From Macrosoma leucophasiata (taxonomy: Eukaryota; Arthropoda; Insecta; Lepidoptera; Hedylidae): 64,000 nt of DNA. The position numbers were made by a program, and so were the translations under genes. This document shows, in pieces, positions 1-10,785 of the stretch (position 1 is the stretch's first letter; every line of letters begins with the position of its first letter). The DNA lies in contig JAWQUS010000030.1 of assembly GCA_036365455.1 (NCBI GenBank), positions 8,556,001 through 8,620,000 of the forward strand. The letters run 5' to 3'. Below the pieces are notes generated by a model that saw only the letters and a list, made by a program, of their open reading frames with translations, was not told the origin of the DNA and did not search any database.

Positions 1-2145
1 GATACAGGACTCACGTGCAAAAAGACGCTAGTTAATGTGTACGGGAGTACCGGGCCGTGAATACTAGACTGGCGCAAATTAATTGCGCCGGTCAGTTATA
101 CCGACCCGGGACTTAGACCCTTGTGTTAGTGATCGTCCCTATGTAAAAAAAAGTGAGTCATGAGCGACCATTTGAAACCGCGTCCGTTTGGCTCGGGACG
201 GCGATCTCGTGATCCCGCCCGCCAAATTGATGCCCGCGACCAACTGACTGGTCAGGTCACCGCCACCGGCGAGGACATTCACACTTTCTGCGGTTACTAT
301 ACTGGAATCCGGGAGGTATAAAGGGTCATATCCGGGAACTGAGGGATCTCGCCCAGTCGCAGGACATCCATGTAGTTCTCCTGGGCGAGACCAAACTTCG
401 TAGCGGCGATGAGCTCCGATTACCTAACTTCTTCGTGTACCGTCACGACGAGGTTTCGCCGCGGGGGTTGGTATACAGAGGTACTGCCGCCCTCGTGCGC
501 CGTGACGTTGTGCACGACGAGTTGGGTGACTTGGCGTTCATGTCGGTGCGCTCTAAAGGAGTATGCGTGAACGAGGACGGCACGGAGCTCAATATCTTCG
601 CCGCGTATCGACCTCCAGATGGGAATGTCGATGTCCGGGACATCCGTGCTCTCCTCGGGGATAAACCGACCATAGTGGCGGGAGATTTGAACGCCAAGTA
701 CCCCTCTTGGGGGTCAAGGGTGATTTCCCCGCCGGGGCGTCGCATCTTCGAGGACAGCTAGGTGGATGGGTACAGTGTGATAGGGCCCGATGCGCCCTCA
801 CACGTACCGACCAACCCTAACCATCAACCGGACGTGTTGGACATCGTCATGCATAAGCGAGCGCCGAGTGAAGGAATTCCCGTCGGCCCCCTCCGCTCCG
901 CTCCGGGGAGAAGATTTTATCTCCCCGTCCGAGCTACGCAAAACCGTTCTCCGACTGCCAAGCCGGAAAGCTGCCGGGCCTGACGGAATCCCCATTGAGG
1001 CGCTCCGGCATCTACCGTGGAGGAGTTTGGTGTCAATAAACAAACTCTTCAACGGGGTACTCCGGACTGGCCACTTTCCCACTGATTGGAAGCTGGGAAA
1101 CGTCATTGTCCTTCCGAAACCGGGCAAGGACCGCCGACTCCCGTCCAGCTATCGCCCTATTACGCTATTGTCGCACTTGGGTAAGTTGTTTGAGCGTCTC
1201 CTGCTGCGGAGGCTGAGACCGTTCCTCCCAAGTAGAGAGGAGCAATTCGGCTTCCGCGCGGGACATTCAACGACGCTCCAACTGACCCGGGTGCTACATC
1301 ACCTTGCGTACGAGGCCAACAGGGACCACTACGCGGTCGGAGTTTTTCTAGACATAGAAAAAGCTTTTGACCGCGTGTGGTATGTTGGCCTCCTCGACAA
1401 AATAGCCACCAAATTACCAGCTGGCATCTATAGTGTGGTAGCTGACTTTCTCCAAGATCGGCGATTCTACGTTACGGTGGAGGGCGGTGATTCTGCCCAG
1501 CATCCAATCCGTGCCGGAGTACCACAAGGCAGCTGTCTGTCGCCTTTCCTTTACGCGGCGTACACAGACGACGTTCCGACCCTACGCGACCATCTGCGAG
1601 AGGGAGAGAGGGACGTCATGCTGTCCTTGTTTGCCGACGACAGCGCCTACATAGCGACATCTGCTCGGTTGCATATAGCAATCGCTAAAATGCAACACCT
1701 GCTGGACCTGCTGCCGGAGTGGCTGGACAAATGGCGGATGGCCGTCAACGAAGACAAGACGGCCGCTATCGTAACACGAGTCCGCCAATACCCACTGCCG
1801 CTTCGACTGCGAGGCCAGGACATAGCCTGGCAGTCTACAGTGAAATACCTAGGGTGTAGCATCGACCGCGCGCTCCGCATGGTGCCCACGGTGAATCACG
1901 TGGTGCAACAGGCGGCAACTGCGCGCTCGATGCTGCGCCCGGTATTGCAATGTCCGTGGAGGAGTTCGTGGTCCGTCTTGCGCGTCGAATGTTCGACCGC
2001 GCAGACAATGGACCCCACGAGCATCTCCGCGGATTCGCCCCTCTCCACAGTCGTCCGCCCGAGGGTCGTCCGTTGCCGCGCGAGATCCTCCCCCCCCCCA
2101 CCGTCGCCCACCCCATCCCCCCGGAGGCCCCGATCCCCCGGATCA
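1..2145 (+). mobile_element. Jockey-type non-LTR retrotransposon, internally deleted
   Basis: A LINE carrying an APE-type endonuclease and a reverse transcriptase in broken frames. Around 295-760 the frame reads a WNPGGIKG-like start, a LLGETKL motif with the catalytic Glu, and GDLNAKYPSWGS. A TAG at 759-761 interrupts it, and the frame then resumes to DVLDIVMHKR. The Asp-His end of the endonuclease is missing: near 865-880 the sequence jumps directly to the start of the RT. RT motifs follow at 955-1680: GPDGIP, YRPITLLS, FLDIEKAFD, GVPQG, LFADDSAY. A third junction near 1945 removes the region between ARSMLRPVL and a Jockey-like tail (SVEEFVVRLARRMFDRADNG) and shifts the frame. A short ATG frame at 160 ends after 53 codons and may be an ORF1 remnant. 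The proline-rich end is GC-rich compared with its surroundings. The element is non-autonomous. The 5' end may lie outside the window. Confidence 0.9.
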
Positions 2146-2151
2146 CGGTAA
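790..2151 (+). pseudogene. LINE reverse transcriptase frame (part of the 1-2145 element)
   Basis: An open stretch of about 450 codons covering most of an RT domain. It includes GPDGIPIEAL, the NYRPI-equivalent SSYRPITLLS, the catalytic Asp in FLDIEKAFDRV, GVPQGSCLSP, and the catalytic pair in FADDSAYIA. All catalytic aspartates visible in the RT core are present, so the core itself is not obviously dead. The upstream endonuclease and the C-terminal domain are deleted, and the last ~70 codons (proline/serine/arginine-rich) are out-of-frame readthrough. RT order and spacing fit the Jockey clade. I see no host function. Confidence 0.85.
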
Positions 2152-2367
2152 AGGCCGCCCATACAAACCAGGTGGCGAGCCTGTTGACATCTCCGGACAC
2201 ATTACCAAACTTCGAATTACTGGGAAATTACCAGAAAATGGAAATGTCCCAATAGAACCAGAGATAAAGGACTTTACACCATTATCTCTGATAACCCCCT
2301 ACCCGGGAATCGCACCCAGGACCTCAAAGTAGTTGTAGTGGCGTGCTTCCACTAGGCTACCGAGGCA
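2146..2367 (-). mobile_element. tRNA-derived SINE, 3'-truncated copy
   Basis: This is the reverse complement of the SINE at 37543-37862. It contains the antisense tRNA-like head (box B region ACCCGGGAATCGCACCC, box A end ACTAGGCTACCGAGGCA) and the body motif for TTTTCTGGAAATTTCCC. The tail corresponding to CTCTGCCTACCCC is missing, and the copy abuts the GC-rich end of the Jockey-type element. It is more diverged than the two + strand full-length copies. Confidence 0.8.
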
Positions 2368-2544
2368 ATTATATGCTAATAAAGGTGTTTAATTACCTTT
2401 ATAAAGATTTGTAAGACCATATTTTCTGAAACCACCACCACATTTACCGTCCCAAGACAATCAAGCTAGATACCAACAACCACCACATAACAACTGCACA
2501 TATTTCGTTTTTTAATTCCACGTTGAAAGTATTGGTTATTACAG

Positions 2545-3592
2545 ATACAGACCGCGATAACTGCATACTTACAATATGCTCTTCTACAAAGGTGCGCTGT
2601 AAAATTGAGACTGCCAAACTTGTGTACGAACTAAGAGGTTTACTTGACAAGATATTGGCTGACAGGATCATGACTTCAGTAACGCATACAATGGCACAGA
2701 ATGATTTTGAAGAGAATGTCTTAAAGTAAGTTTTCATCTTCATTTATGTTATTAAAACCTCCTAGGTAAGTTTACAGCTTCATTTGTGGTAATCTATATA
2801 TTTCACCAAAAAAATAATATAAGAATGAATACGTGTGAGTGGGAGACACATAAGCACGTACATCTTAATCTTTCGTACCTCTATCCAACTACCACCGTTG
2901 CGATCGATAATTCGCATGGCAAGCGTTGCGATAATGGCATATTGGATTATTAACCCCTGAAAAAAAATGATCCTACCCTCCGTACAAAGCCGTCAGTCCT
3001 TTACGAAGTCAACTTAATTAAAAAGAAACCTTTAGATACACTGATACAAAGAATGACATAGAATAAGTATCAAGGTACGATTCCGAACTCGGAAGCACGC
3101 AGCAGTGCTGCCTCTGCAGGCTGCCGCAGCACTACTGGTCTCCATATTTTACCAATGAGTTTATATGAGACTAGCTGTTGCCCGCGGCTTCACCCGCGTG
3201 GATGTCGTTTTATAAATAACTAAGTAGCCTATGTTCTTTCTCAAAGTCGTAAAAAGGTAACAGACACACAGAGTTACTTTCGCATTTATAATATAAGAAG
3301 GGATTACATTCCGAGCTACGCGACACTGTCGCGGCAGCAATGCAATAGAAAATAGAGAAATATGGTGCTGCGGCAGCACTGCTGCGTACTGCCCTAGTTG
3401 GGAATCGTACCTTCAATGAGACGATTACCTCTACGATATGAACAAGCCCTTAGTCTTTAATCGTACAGGCTGCCTGGTTATCTATTAAAATACCTTTATT
3501 GTTCCAGTGCCGTGATAGAACTGATAACAGCAGAGGATGAATGCGCAGAAGAGCTCGAGGATGATTACAGCACGTCCGAATATTCTGATTAA
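2545..3592 (+). CDS. Unrecognised host gene, last two coding exons (partial)
   Basis: Two exons with consensus splice sites. Exon A is 2545-2725, preceded by TTATTACAG and followed by GTAAGT. The last exon is 3508-3592, preceded by TTTATTGTTCCAG. They join in frame (phase 2) and end in TAA at 3590-3592, immediately followed by two overlapping AATAAA signals. Exon A encodes a mixed charged/hydrophobic, probably helical segment (VYELRGLLDKILADRIM). The final exon is strongly acidic and ends in EELEDDYSTSEYSD. The acceptor of exon A is inferred: the frame is open back to about 2523, so the true start could differ by a few codons. The 5' exons must lie before the LINE and SINE insertions at 1-2367 or outside the window. 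I do not recognise the family. The intervening intron carries a foldback repeat (3072-3413). Confidence 0.55.
3072..3413. repeat. Foldback repeat containing an 'ACTAGCTG' fragment
   Basis: Outer arms AAGGTACGATTCC (3072 on) and GGAATCGTACCTT (ending 3413) are inverted copies. Inside them CACGCAGCAGTGCTGCC near 3097 faces GGCAGCACTGCTGCGT near 3372. The centre (3170 on) begins ACTAGCTGTTGCCCGCGGCTT, a form of the dispersed repeat found elsewhere in the window. It sits within the intron of the 2545-3592 gene. Confidence 0.6.
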
Positions 3593-3596
3593 TAAA
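3591..3596 (+). promoter_or_regulatory. Polyadenylation signal AATAAA
   Basis: AATAAA overlaps the TAA stop of the preceding gene and is repeated at 3595-3600. This gives a very short 3' UTR. Confidence 0.5.
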
Positions 3597-3890
3597 TAAA
3601 CACAGTATTTTTAGGACTCCTGGCGACTAAAATAACATTGCATGAGTACTGCTAGCCCTGAAATGTTTATATGTACAAACAGTATTATGTTAGATACCTA
3701 TTGTTTACAGGAAGCATGTGATTTTTTAAAAAATAACGTGTTAATTATTCTTATTTCGAAAAGCATGCTCAGTAATTAAAACTTACCCTGGCGATGTTGC
3801 AGATTCTTGTTTCAGATGTAAATCAATATTTCATTTAACAAACAAACGTGAGTATTATATTTTAATTATTGTAATCTCAAGATGCTAGGA

Positions 3891-4000
3891 CAGGGTAACC
3901 CTTTTTTACCTGTTGATTGATTTTCCAGGCGTTGTATTTTTATACGTACAAAAATACAACGCCTGGAAAATCAATCAACAGGTAAAAAAGGGTTACCCTG
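3891..4000. repeat. 110-bp near-perfect palindrome
   Basis: Bases 3891-3945 are the reverse complement of 3946-4000, centred on TACGTA, with one mismatched pair (3942/3949). The arms begin CAGGGTAACCC and end GGGTTACCCTG. No related copy is seen elsewhere in the window. It lies in the spacer between the 2545-3592 gene and ECHDC3; the rest of 3593-3890 and 4001-4320 holds nothing I can identify. Confidence 0.9.
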
Positions 4001-4328
4001 GCCAATGGCAAACAAGAAAAACTAATAAAATTGACTCCTTCTCAAATAGAAGTTTGATGGAATGGATATGATTATTATTACAGTTCTTTACCATTTTTGA
4101 CAGCAAATATTTTTTAAAATAGGTATACCAGCGTTGTGTTAAAAGGAAAACCTAGCTTTTGTACAAATTCATAGGTATGTTTTGTATTTTTAATTATTTT
4201 AGAGTTCTTGGAAGAATATTCGTAGATTCTGCTACAAAACATTACATCTTTTCATCATTTTATTTTTTCTTAAAATATCCTGTTTCTAAAATATGTAGGT
4301 ATAAATCGAACTCGAAAATCAGTTAGGA

Positions 4329-4439
4329 TATCGATTGGACTATCGATAATATCGTTACAACCAATACTGTCGGTAGTATAAAATATGGTAATACTTTTTA
4401 TGATCTGCAATAGTATCGATACTATCGAGTCTATCGATA
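4329..4439. promoter_or_regulatory. Cluster of TATCGATA motifs
   Basis: Three perfect TATCGATA sites (4341-4348, 4414-4421, 4432-4439) plus TATCGAT at 4329. TATCGATA is the DRE motif bound by DREF in Drosophila. The cluster is about 1.1 kb upstream of the ECHDC3 start. It may instead belong to a degenerate repeat, so a regulatory role is only a suggestion. Confidence 0.3.
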
Positions 4440-4614
4440 GTAGCATATCGAGCGGCATCACTAATGTAAATGTATGTTTCCCAAACTATTGTTAGTAAAT
4501 ATATTCACCTTTGTTGTGCAAAATATACTTTGTACATTGATATACAGCTGAAATTAACTTTAATACGTATATATTCCGAAGAATATCTATCAATATTTTT
4601 TGCCATATTTTTTC

Positions 4615-5117
4615 AAAGGAGATGTTGCGAGCTCGGCCCTGGTTCGTACATGTCCTCAAAAAATGGGTAAATTATAGAAGAATCCGAAAAAAATACAATT
4701 AATTTAATCAAGAATTTAATAATTTAATATTTTAGAGTTACCACCACATTTAATTCAAACGATTTTATCATTTTCAACCATGTTCAACACGGCGGCGATA
4801 CAGCCAACGCTTGGTATCAATCGATTTCGATAGTATTTATAAAAATTTTTTTTTTCTCCAAGTACTATATATATAAACAAAAAACAATTTAAATAATGAA
4901 AATATCAAAATGACATCGTCCGCCATATTCGCCATGTTGGTTTTAAGTTGCAATTCTAACTGCAAATAATGTTTTGTAACTGCAAACAAAGCTAAATAAG
5001 TGAAAATATGCAGTAAAAACGTTTTTATATTGATTTTGCCTGTTTACTGATATTGTGGACCTCCGGCCATGTATTTTACATGGCCGGAGGTCCATACATT
5101 TTTGCAACATCTCCTTT
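4615..5117 (+). mobile_element. MITE, AAAGGAGATGTTGC family, copy 1
   Basis: Terminal inverted repeats AAAGGAGATGTTGC and GCAACATCTCCTTT bound about 500 bp without a coding frame. Near the right end an 18-bp perfect hairpin (5056-5073 with 5077-5094) carries ACCTCCGGCCATG. Related copies are at 26981-27452 and, inverted, 61872-62414. I could not define a target-site duplication, so the superfamily is open. Confidence 0.85.
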
Positions 5118-5555
5118 ACCATTATTATAAGACGGGTCTAATAGTAAATAAATAAATGTGGTACGCCAACCCTATTTTTTTGTAAAACTTTTATGTGAAA
5201 TTGTTTTTAATAATAGTATATACCTACACAATTTCATAAATACAAAAATTTTGACAGAAATTTTTACTTACACTAATATAGGTATTTTAATTTCAGTTTC
5301 ATAGTATATCAATAATTATTCAGTGCAAGTAGGGGACAAAAATAACTTTTATCTCAATAAAAATTATATCAATGAATTGTTTTTATTTATAAATATTATT
5401 ATGGCAACCCCAAAATGACAAGGTTATCAAAATTCTCCTATCATAGTAGTATGACATGTATGACAAGTACATTATCACCTTGTTATCGTGATACAGTGTT
5501 GTTTATTCATTATCAATTTTTTTAAAAGCATTCTTAAACGATTACCTACACTAAT

Positions 5556-8500
5556 ATGCTTTCAACAATTAAAGTAAGTAAAGTTAACCTTCATTCATCT
5601 TCAATTGCAACATTCATATTAATATCTCATTCACAATTGTATCTATTTATAATAATTGTGATATTTTATGTGAATGTTTACTACTTTAGTTAATAATCTT
5701 TTTAGGTTAGCAACAGTTTTTGTTTGAATAAAAGAAATATTAAAAAAACAATTTGATAAAAAAAGTTACTAATGTACATAATTATAGATAGTAATGCCAG
5801 TACCTACATACGACTAAATTAATTTACTATAGGTACATCTTAATCATTGGGATACTTACTTATTTTCCAGAGAGATGTTGTGAGACCCTTGTTTGTTGTT
5901 TGTCGCAACATGCACAGTCAATATCTAACTACAACAGATAAAGACGGAACCAGAGAAATTACATTAAATCATGAGAAAACAAAGTAGGTACTACTTATCT
6001 TTTAATTCATTTTCTTTTTAACTTTTTTTTTTTGTATCTGTTTAATTATTGGTTTATTTTTCAAGAAACTCGCTATCATTAGATATGATGAATTATCTTG
6101 TAGAAGCTATAAATCATAATAAAGAGGATACATCTCTTAGAGCTATAGTTTTGGCAGCAAGAGGGAATGTTTTTTCAGCCGGTCACAATCTTAAAGAATT
6201 GGTAAGGAAATATAAATAATTAATTTTAATAATTTACACGTAATTAGGCAAGTACTTACACATAATATAAGTTGATTTCGTGTATTAGTCTAAAATATAA
6301 CGTCTGTCACCAAATTCAAACATTCCAGCAATTATCTTCAGGAATCGAACAACACAAATTAATATTTAATAAAGCAACAGAATTAATGAAGTCAATTGTC
6401 CAGAGTCCAGTACCTGTGATAGCCAAGGTAAAATAATATCAATACCTAATTAATTCATAATTAAATCAATCATCAACAAAAAAATTCATTCACCATCAGC
6501 ACATAATATTGATGTAAAAATCTGGACAAACCGACAAAATCGAAAATTATCATATTTAGATGAACATATGGGTTAATTATCGAATAATTTATTACCCCTG
6601 CCCTGTACTTAATTTCCTCAAAATGATCATCCTTATGATTCTTATTAAATTATAAGACACGACGACGCAAATTCTTAAGATATACCGCCTCGTCTATTTA
6701 TATATTATCCAAGAAGTAGGTATAAATGAATGTCATTTTATGTTAATCAGAATGATAATAATGAAATAAAATTAAATGTCTATAAAATGTATCATCTTTT
6801 AAAGTCTTAATTAGAATAGCGGTATTAACACTGCGCCTAGTAGTAATTTGAATTGATATCTACCCTTATACTTATGTTACATAAGTATAAGGGTAAGTAT
6901 ATGTAGTGTAGATCATCCAATAGACCTACATAAGTAATGTAGGTCTATTGGATGATCTACGTACTCAATTTAATTTATATCCTAAATTCAGCATGTTATA
7001 GTATTACTTACCAATACTCAGGTAAATGGTTTTGCCACAGCAGCTGGGTGTCAACTTGTTGCCACATGTGATATGGTCATCTGCTCAGATAAAAGTAAAT
7101 TCTCCACCCCAGGGTAAGTATTTATAAACAGTAAAAAGTATAACTAAACTTTGCCACTCTAAAGTTGATTTCATTATGTTTTTGCTAATCATAAAAAGTT
7201 CCACTTATAAGATCCCATTGAGTTCCCTTAGGAGCTAATCTGACCGCACCTCTTGTCTGATTACGATATAGAGGTCATAATAACTAACAGTTACTGTTAC
7301 ACGATAGTAAAAGAAGTCGGTTAAAAGCGGCCAAGTGCGAGGTCGAAATCGCGCGCAGTCGGGTTCTGTACAATTGTAAAATTGCCTATGCTACTTCAAC
7401 TAACAGAAACTTGCAATTCTTTCCGTGTTTTATGGGTAGAGAACTCTTCTGTGTTTATTTCAACATTAAAGCCCATTAGTTTCGGAAATAAGCAATTAGT
7501 AGTCAATTTTCGTCATTTTTTAAATAACTCAAAGATATTTTAGAAAATAGATGAAACGAGAGTAAGTAAATAGCATACTATTAAATACTACGAATAAATC
7601 TAACTTCACTTATGTGTGTCGTGTCATCGTAAAACAGTTGTTCCCATACATCGATTCGGTCACGGCCACTTCACCAACCGCAAATAAGTTATTTGTTTTT
7701 TTTTTATATGTACCAAAGTGTGTTAGAAATATTATGAAAGTCCTATTCTTCGATAGGTCTTATTTTCTCGGTTAAGGCAACCGTGTGATTAGTAACCAAA
7801 ATGAGTAAGCTTTAAAGTTCGACTTTTTGTTAGACTAGTGCCTCTCCTCACCTTCAGCAGCAAAACGGTGGTATTGGGACGCGTTAAAAAAGCCATGGTG
7901 ATAAGACGTATATAACTAAAAGGAAAACTATCACATCGTAGGGTCTACCCTACAACTTTACAAGTAATAATCAATCATCTTTTTTTAATACATTTACTCG
8001 GAAATCGGAAGCTTACATTGCGCCTGCCCCGACTCGCACTTGCCCAGTTTTTATAAATTTATTTTTGTCTTAATTTCCTATTATTATCACCAAAATAGAT
8101 GTTTTCTGTACAAGTATATTCTCATCTTTATATATCATTATTCATGTAAGCACCTACCTATTTATTATAAGTTATTATAATAACTTTGTAGGAATAACAA
8201 ATATTTTTTTCAGTGCTAATTTTGGCATTTTTTGCTCGACACCAGGAATAGCCGTTGGAAGATCAGTGCCTAAATCACGCGCAATGTATATGTTACTTAC
8301 TGGTTTGTATCAAAATCCAATTTATGTCTTATTAGCGCAGAAAGGGTTAAGGTTGTGGTTCTTTGTTTACCTTTTCAGAATTGATCTCAAAGAAGATTTA
8401 CAAACTAGATACAGTAATATACACGATAGTAGTGTAAGTCGGGGTTCACCTTTGTATATAAATACTAGGTTCAAATTACTCATTTTTTGATAATTTGGAT

Positions 8501-9173
8501 GACATTATTATAGGTAAATCAATATGTGTACTCGAACTTCTCGTAAACCAAAACCGAGCCGAGTGGGGAAAAATCGATGCGCGCGGTATGATTAAAAAAC
8601 CGCGGCATCTATTTGGTAAAACAGGGTAGTGTAAGCCAGGGTATTACTGTACTTTACTTATGGAGATGCCAGCTTTTTTTTAAACTGCCTACAATAATTT
8701 TACCTTGTACTATTTTTATCCAGGCAGGTCAGCTCTTGAAAAGCGAGATAATATTACAACAAAAACCCAACAACTCTTATCCGTTACCTTTTTTTTAGTT
8801 CGCACTCTAACAGACACATTGTATAAGTACATAATCTCATCTTTTTGTTTAAAAACAAAAACCTTAATAAAAGCTTGTTGTAGGCGAACCATTAACAGCT
8901 CAAGAAGCCTACGAATGTGGTCTCGTCACTAAAGTTGTCGCAGCCGAAGCTTTAGATAACGAAGTTGATCTGATCGTTGAACAAATTAAACGCAAGAGTC
9001 GTAGTGTCATTGCTCTTGGCAAAGAATTCTTCTACAAACAAATCGACCTCAGTTTGTCTGAAGCATACAGGCTTGGTGAAGAAATTATGGTAAAAAATAT
9101 TAACACAAACGATGGCCAAGAAGGCATACAAAGCTTTGTTGAAAAACGTAAAGCAAGTTGGAGTCACAAATAG
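5556..9173 (+). CDS. ECHDC3: Enoyl-CoA hydratase domain-containing protein 3 (ECHDC3), mitochondrial crotonase-fold protein
   Basis: Seven exons: 5556-5573, 5871-5983, 6066-6201, 6329-6427, 7022-7113, 8214-8302, 8884-9173. All introns are GT..AG and the joined frame is 278 codons plus TAG. The first ~35 residues are basic and hydroxyl-rich without acidic residues (MLSTIKRDVVRPLF), fitting a mitochondrial presequence. Crotonase landmarks follow: KNSLSLDMM near residue 45, the first oxyanion-hole loop FSAGHNLKEL at 80-89, the second loop VNGFATAAGCQL from 123, then GIFCSTPG and GEPLTAQEA, and a WSHK end typical of ECHDC3. Length and order fit the family. The usual GHDL reads GHNL here. ECHDC3 is known as a crotonase-superfamily protein linked to mitochondrial lipid/acyl-CoA metabolism; its reaction is not settled and the sequence does not decide it. 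The exon 6 donor (GTTTGT) is weak. The ATG is the first consistent with a presequence. Confidence 0.92.
6428..7021 (+). other. ECHDC3 intron 4 with two perfect hairpins
   Basis: Two tight inverted repeats lie 12 bp apart. 6861-6895 has 17-bp arms (TACCCTTATACTTATGT and its complement) around one base. 6908-6960 has 24-bp perfect arms around AAGTA. The rest of the intron shows nothing recognisable. Confidence 0.85.
7315..8052 (+). repeat. Dispersed repeat with imperfect inverted ends in ECHDC3 intron 5
   Basis: The left end reads GTCGGTTAAAAGCGGCCAAGTGCGAG and the right end CCCGACTCGCACTTGCCCAG, which face each other. A related right end occurs near 51183-51216 (GAACTCGCACTTGTCCGG) and a related left end near 10165 (ACCGGTCAAGTGCGTGTC). 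There is no coding frame. It is probably a non-autonomous element, class undetermined. Confidence 0.5.
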
Positions 9174-9195
9174 TACAATAAATGGAAAAGAAAGA

Positions 9196-9201
9196 AATAA
9201 A
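9196..9201 (+). promoter_or_regulatory. ECHDC3 polyadenylation signal
   Basis: AATAAA lies 22 bp after the ECHDC3 stop codon and fits a short 3' UTR. Confidence 0.6.
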
Positions 9202-10154
9202 CATGGTTTTATTTACACCTAACTTTATTTGCCACTTTAATAATAAATTTTTGATAAATCTCCAAAGCAGAAAATAGGATGTGAAAGCATGCAGCATCAC
9301 ATATTACAACACCGTTGTATTATTTTTGGCCAATGACATTAACATTACATACATTATCGCGAAAAAAATATATAAATATATCCAATATTCTACTTTGGAT
9401 CCCAGTTATCATTGCAGGGTACAAAGTATTAAAAAATCAGCTTTCTTCCATACAAAATATGTATTCATTAGGATCTAATGGAACTACATATATTTTATAA
9501 TGTTTAGTAATACTAACTAAATGTTACGTTGTAATAAACTTTATGTAGCTGTGCAATCATCAGACAATTAACATTTTAGTCACTATTGTATAAATAATTA
9601 CGTCTATTGCGTACTCAACAGTTCTGTGTCGTGATATTGTTGTGCTTTTGCCCACCTCTGAACAAAAATTGTACCAATATTGTTAATAATGGGCCACCCA
9701 CTAATTTTGCATTCGCAAATTTATCTGTTCGCCATCAGTACATGCTACCGTACGATTAAATGCTCAGTAGTACGCACAAATAAAACTATGATTTTTTAAA
9801 GAACTTGTATAACATTAATTTAATTTAATTATGTATGTGCCCGAAATCTAACCCAAAGTAACAAAACTTAAATACAGCCTTGAATAAGACACATTATTGG
9901 AGGATTGCCGGTTTTACATGCTATAACTAGGTACACATTATTTTCCTTAGTTTATTTACTAAGTACATACATACATGGAAAGTACAAAATCTGCAATTTT
10001 ACCGCAGTAGCACATATTATATAATTGTTACCAAGGGTATACACAAACAACTGGGTAATAAAATATTCAAAGTATTGTAACCTTTTACATAAAACAAAAA
10101 TAAAATTAGTGAAGACTAAAGGATCATGGCAAGAACAATTCATACAGAAAAAAA

Positions 10155-10785
10155 GAAGAAAAAACCGGTCAAGTGCGTGTCGGGCCACGCACAGTGTAGG
10201 GTTCCGTAGTTACAGAGTAAGAGATGTAATGAAAAAAATAAATAAATATTTTCTATGGAGTTGTTCGAAATTCTCTAGTAAAATACATTTGGTCGACTAT
10301 TACTCGTAAACTTGCAGGGCCAATTTAGGTGTGATAGTTTTCCTTTTAATTTCGTTATATGTAGCTACTATCGCCGTAACGTTTCAATTTCTAACAACAA
10401 CCGTTTAATCTGTAGGGGGGGGACACTTGAGTCTAACGAAAATTTGCACTTTAAAGCATAATAAGTCAAGAACAGTTAACTAAATCGAAAAATGATGTTC
10501 GCACACCTATAATACTTTTAAAAGACCTATCCAACGATACCCCACACTATATGAAAATCGAAAATAAAAAAAAATATCCGCGCGTTACTAGTAGGGGAGG
10601 TTACCCTAAACATTTTTATTCTACCACTTTGTCGGCGTAATTAAGGTGTATACTTGTGCCAAATTTCAAGTTTCCAGTACTAATAGTTTTTGCGCTAAAC
10701 CGCGGACGGACAGACAGACAGACAGACAGACGGACATGGCGAAACTATAAGGGTTCCTTGTTTACTACGGAACCCTAAAAAGGTA
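10155..10785 (+). repeat. Dispersed 'AGGGTTCCGTAG' repeat
   Basis: The left end has ACCGGTCAAGTGCGTGTCGG and AGGGTTCCGTAG. The right end has a (GACA)n run, ATGGCGAAACTATAAGGGTTCC and TACGGAACCCTAAAA. The right end recurs inverted and duplicated at 43963-44430 and as a fragment near 27636-27685. No coding capacity. Confidence 0.65.

Noticed and set aside
2444..2743. 99-codon frame on the minus strand
   Set aside because: Antisense to the spliced exon at 2545-2725 and crosses its splice donor.
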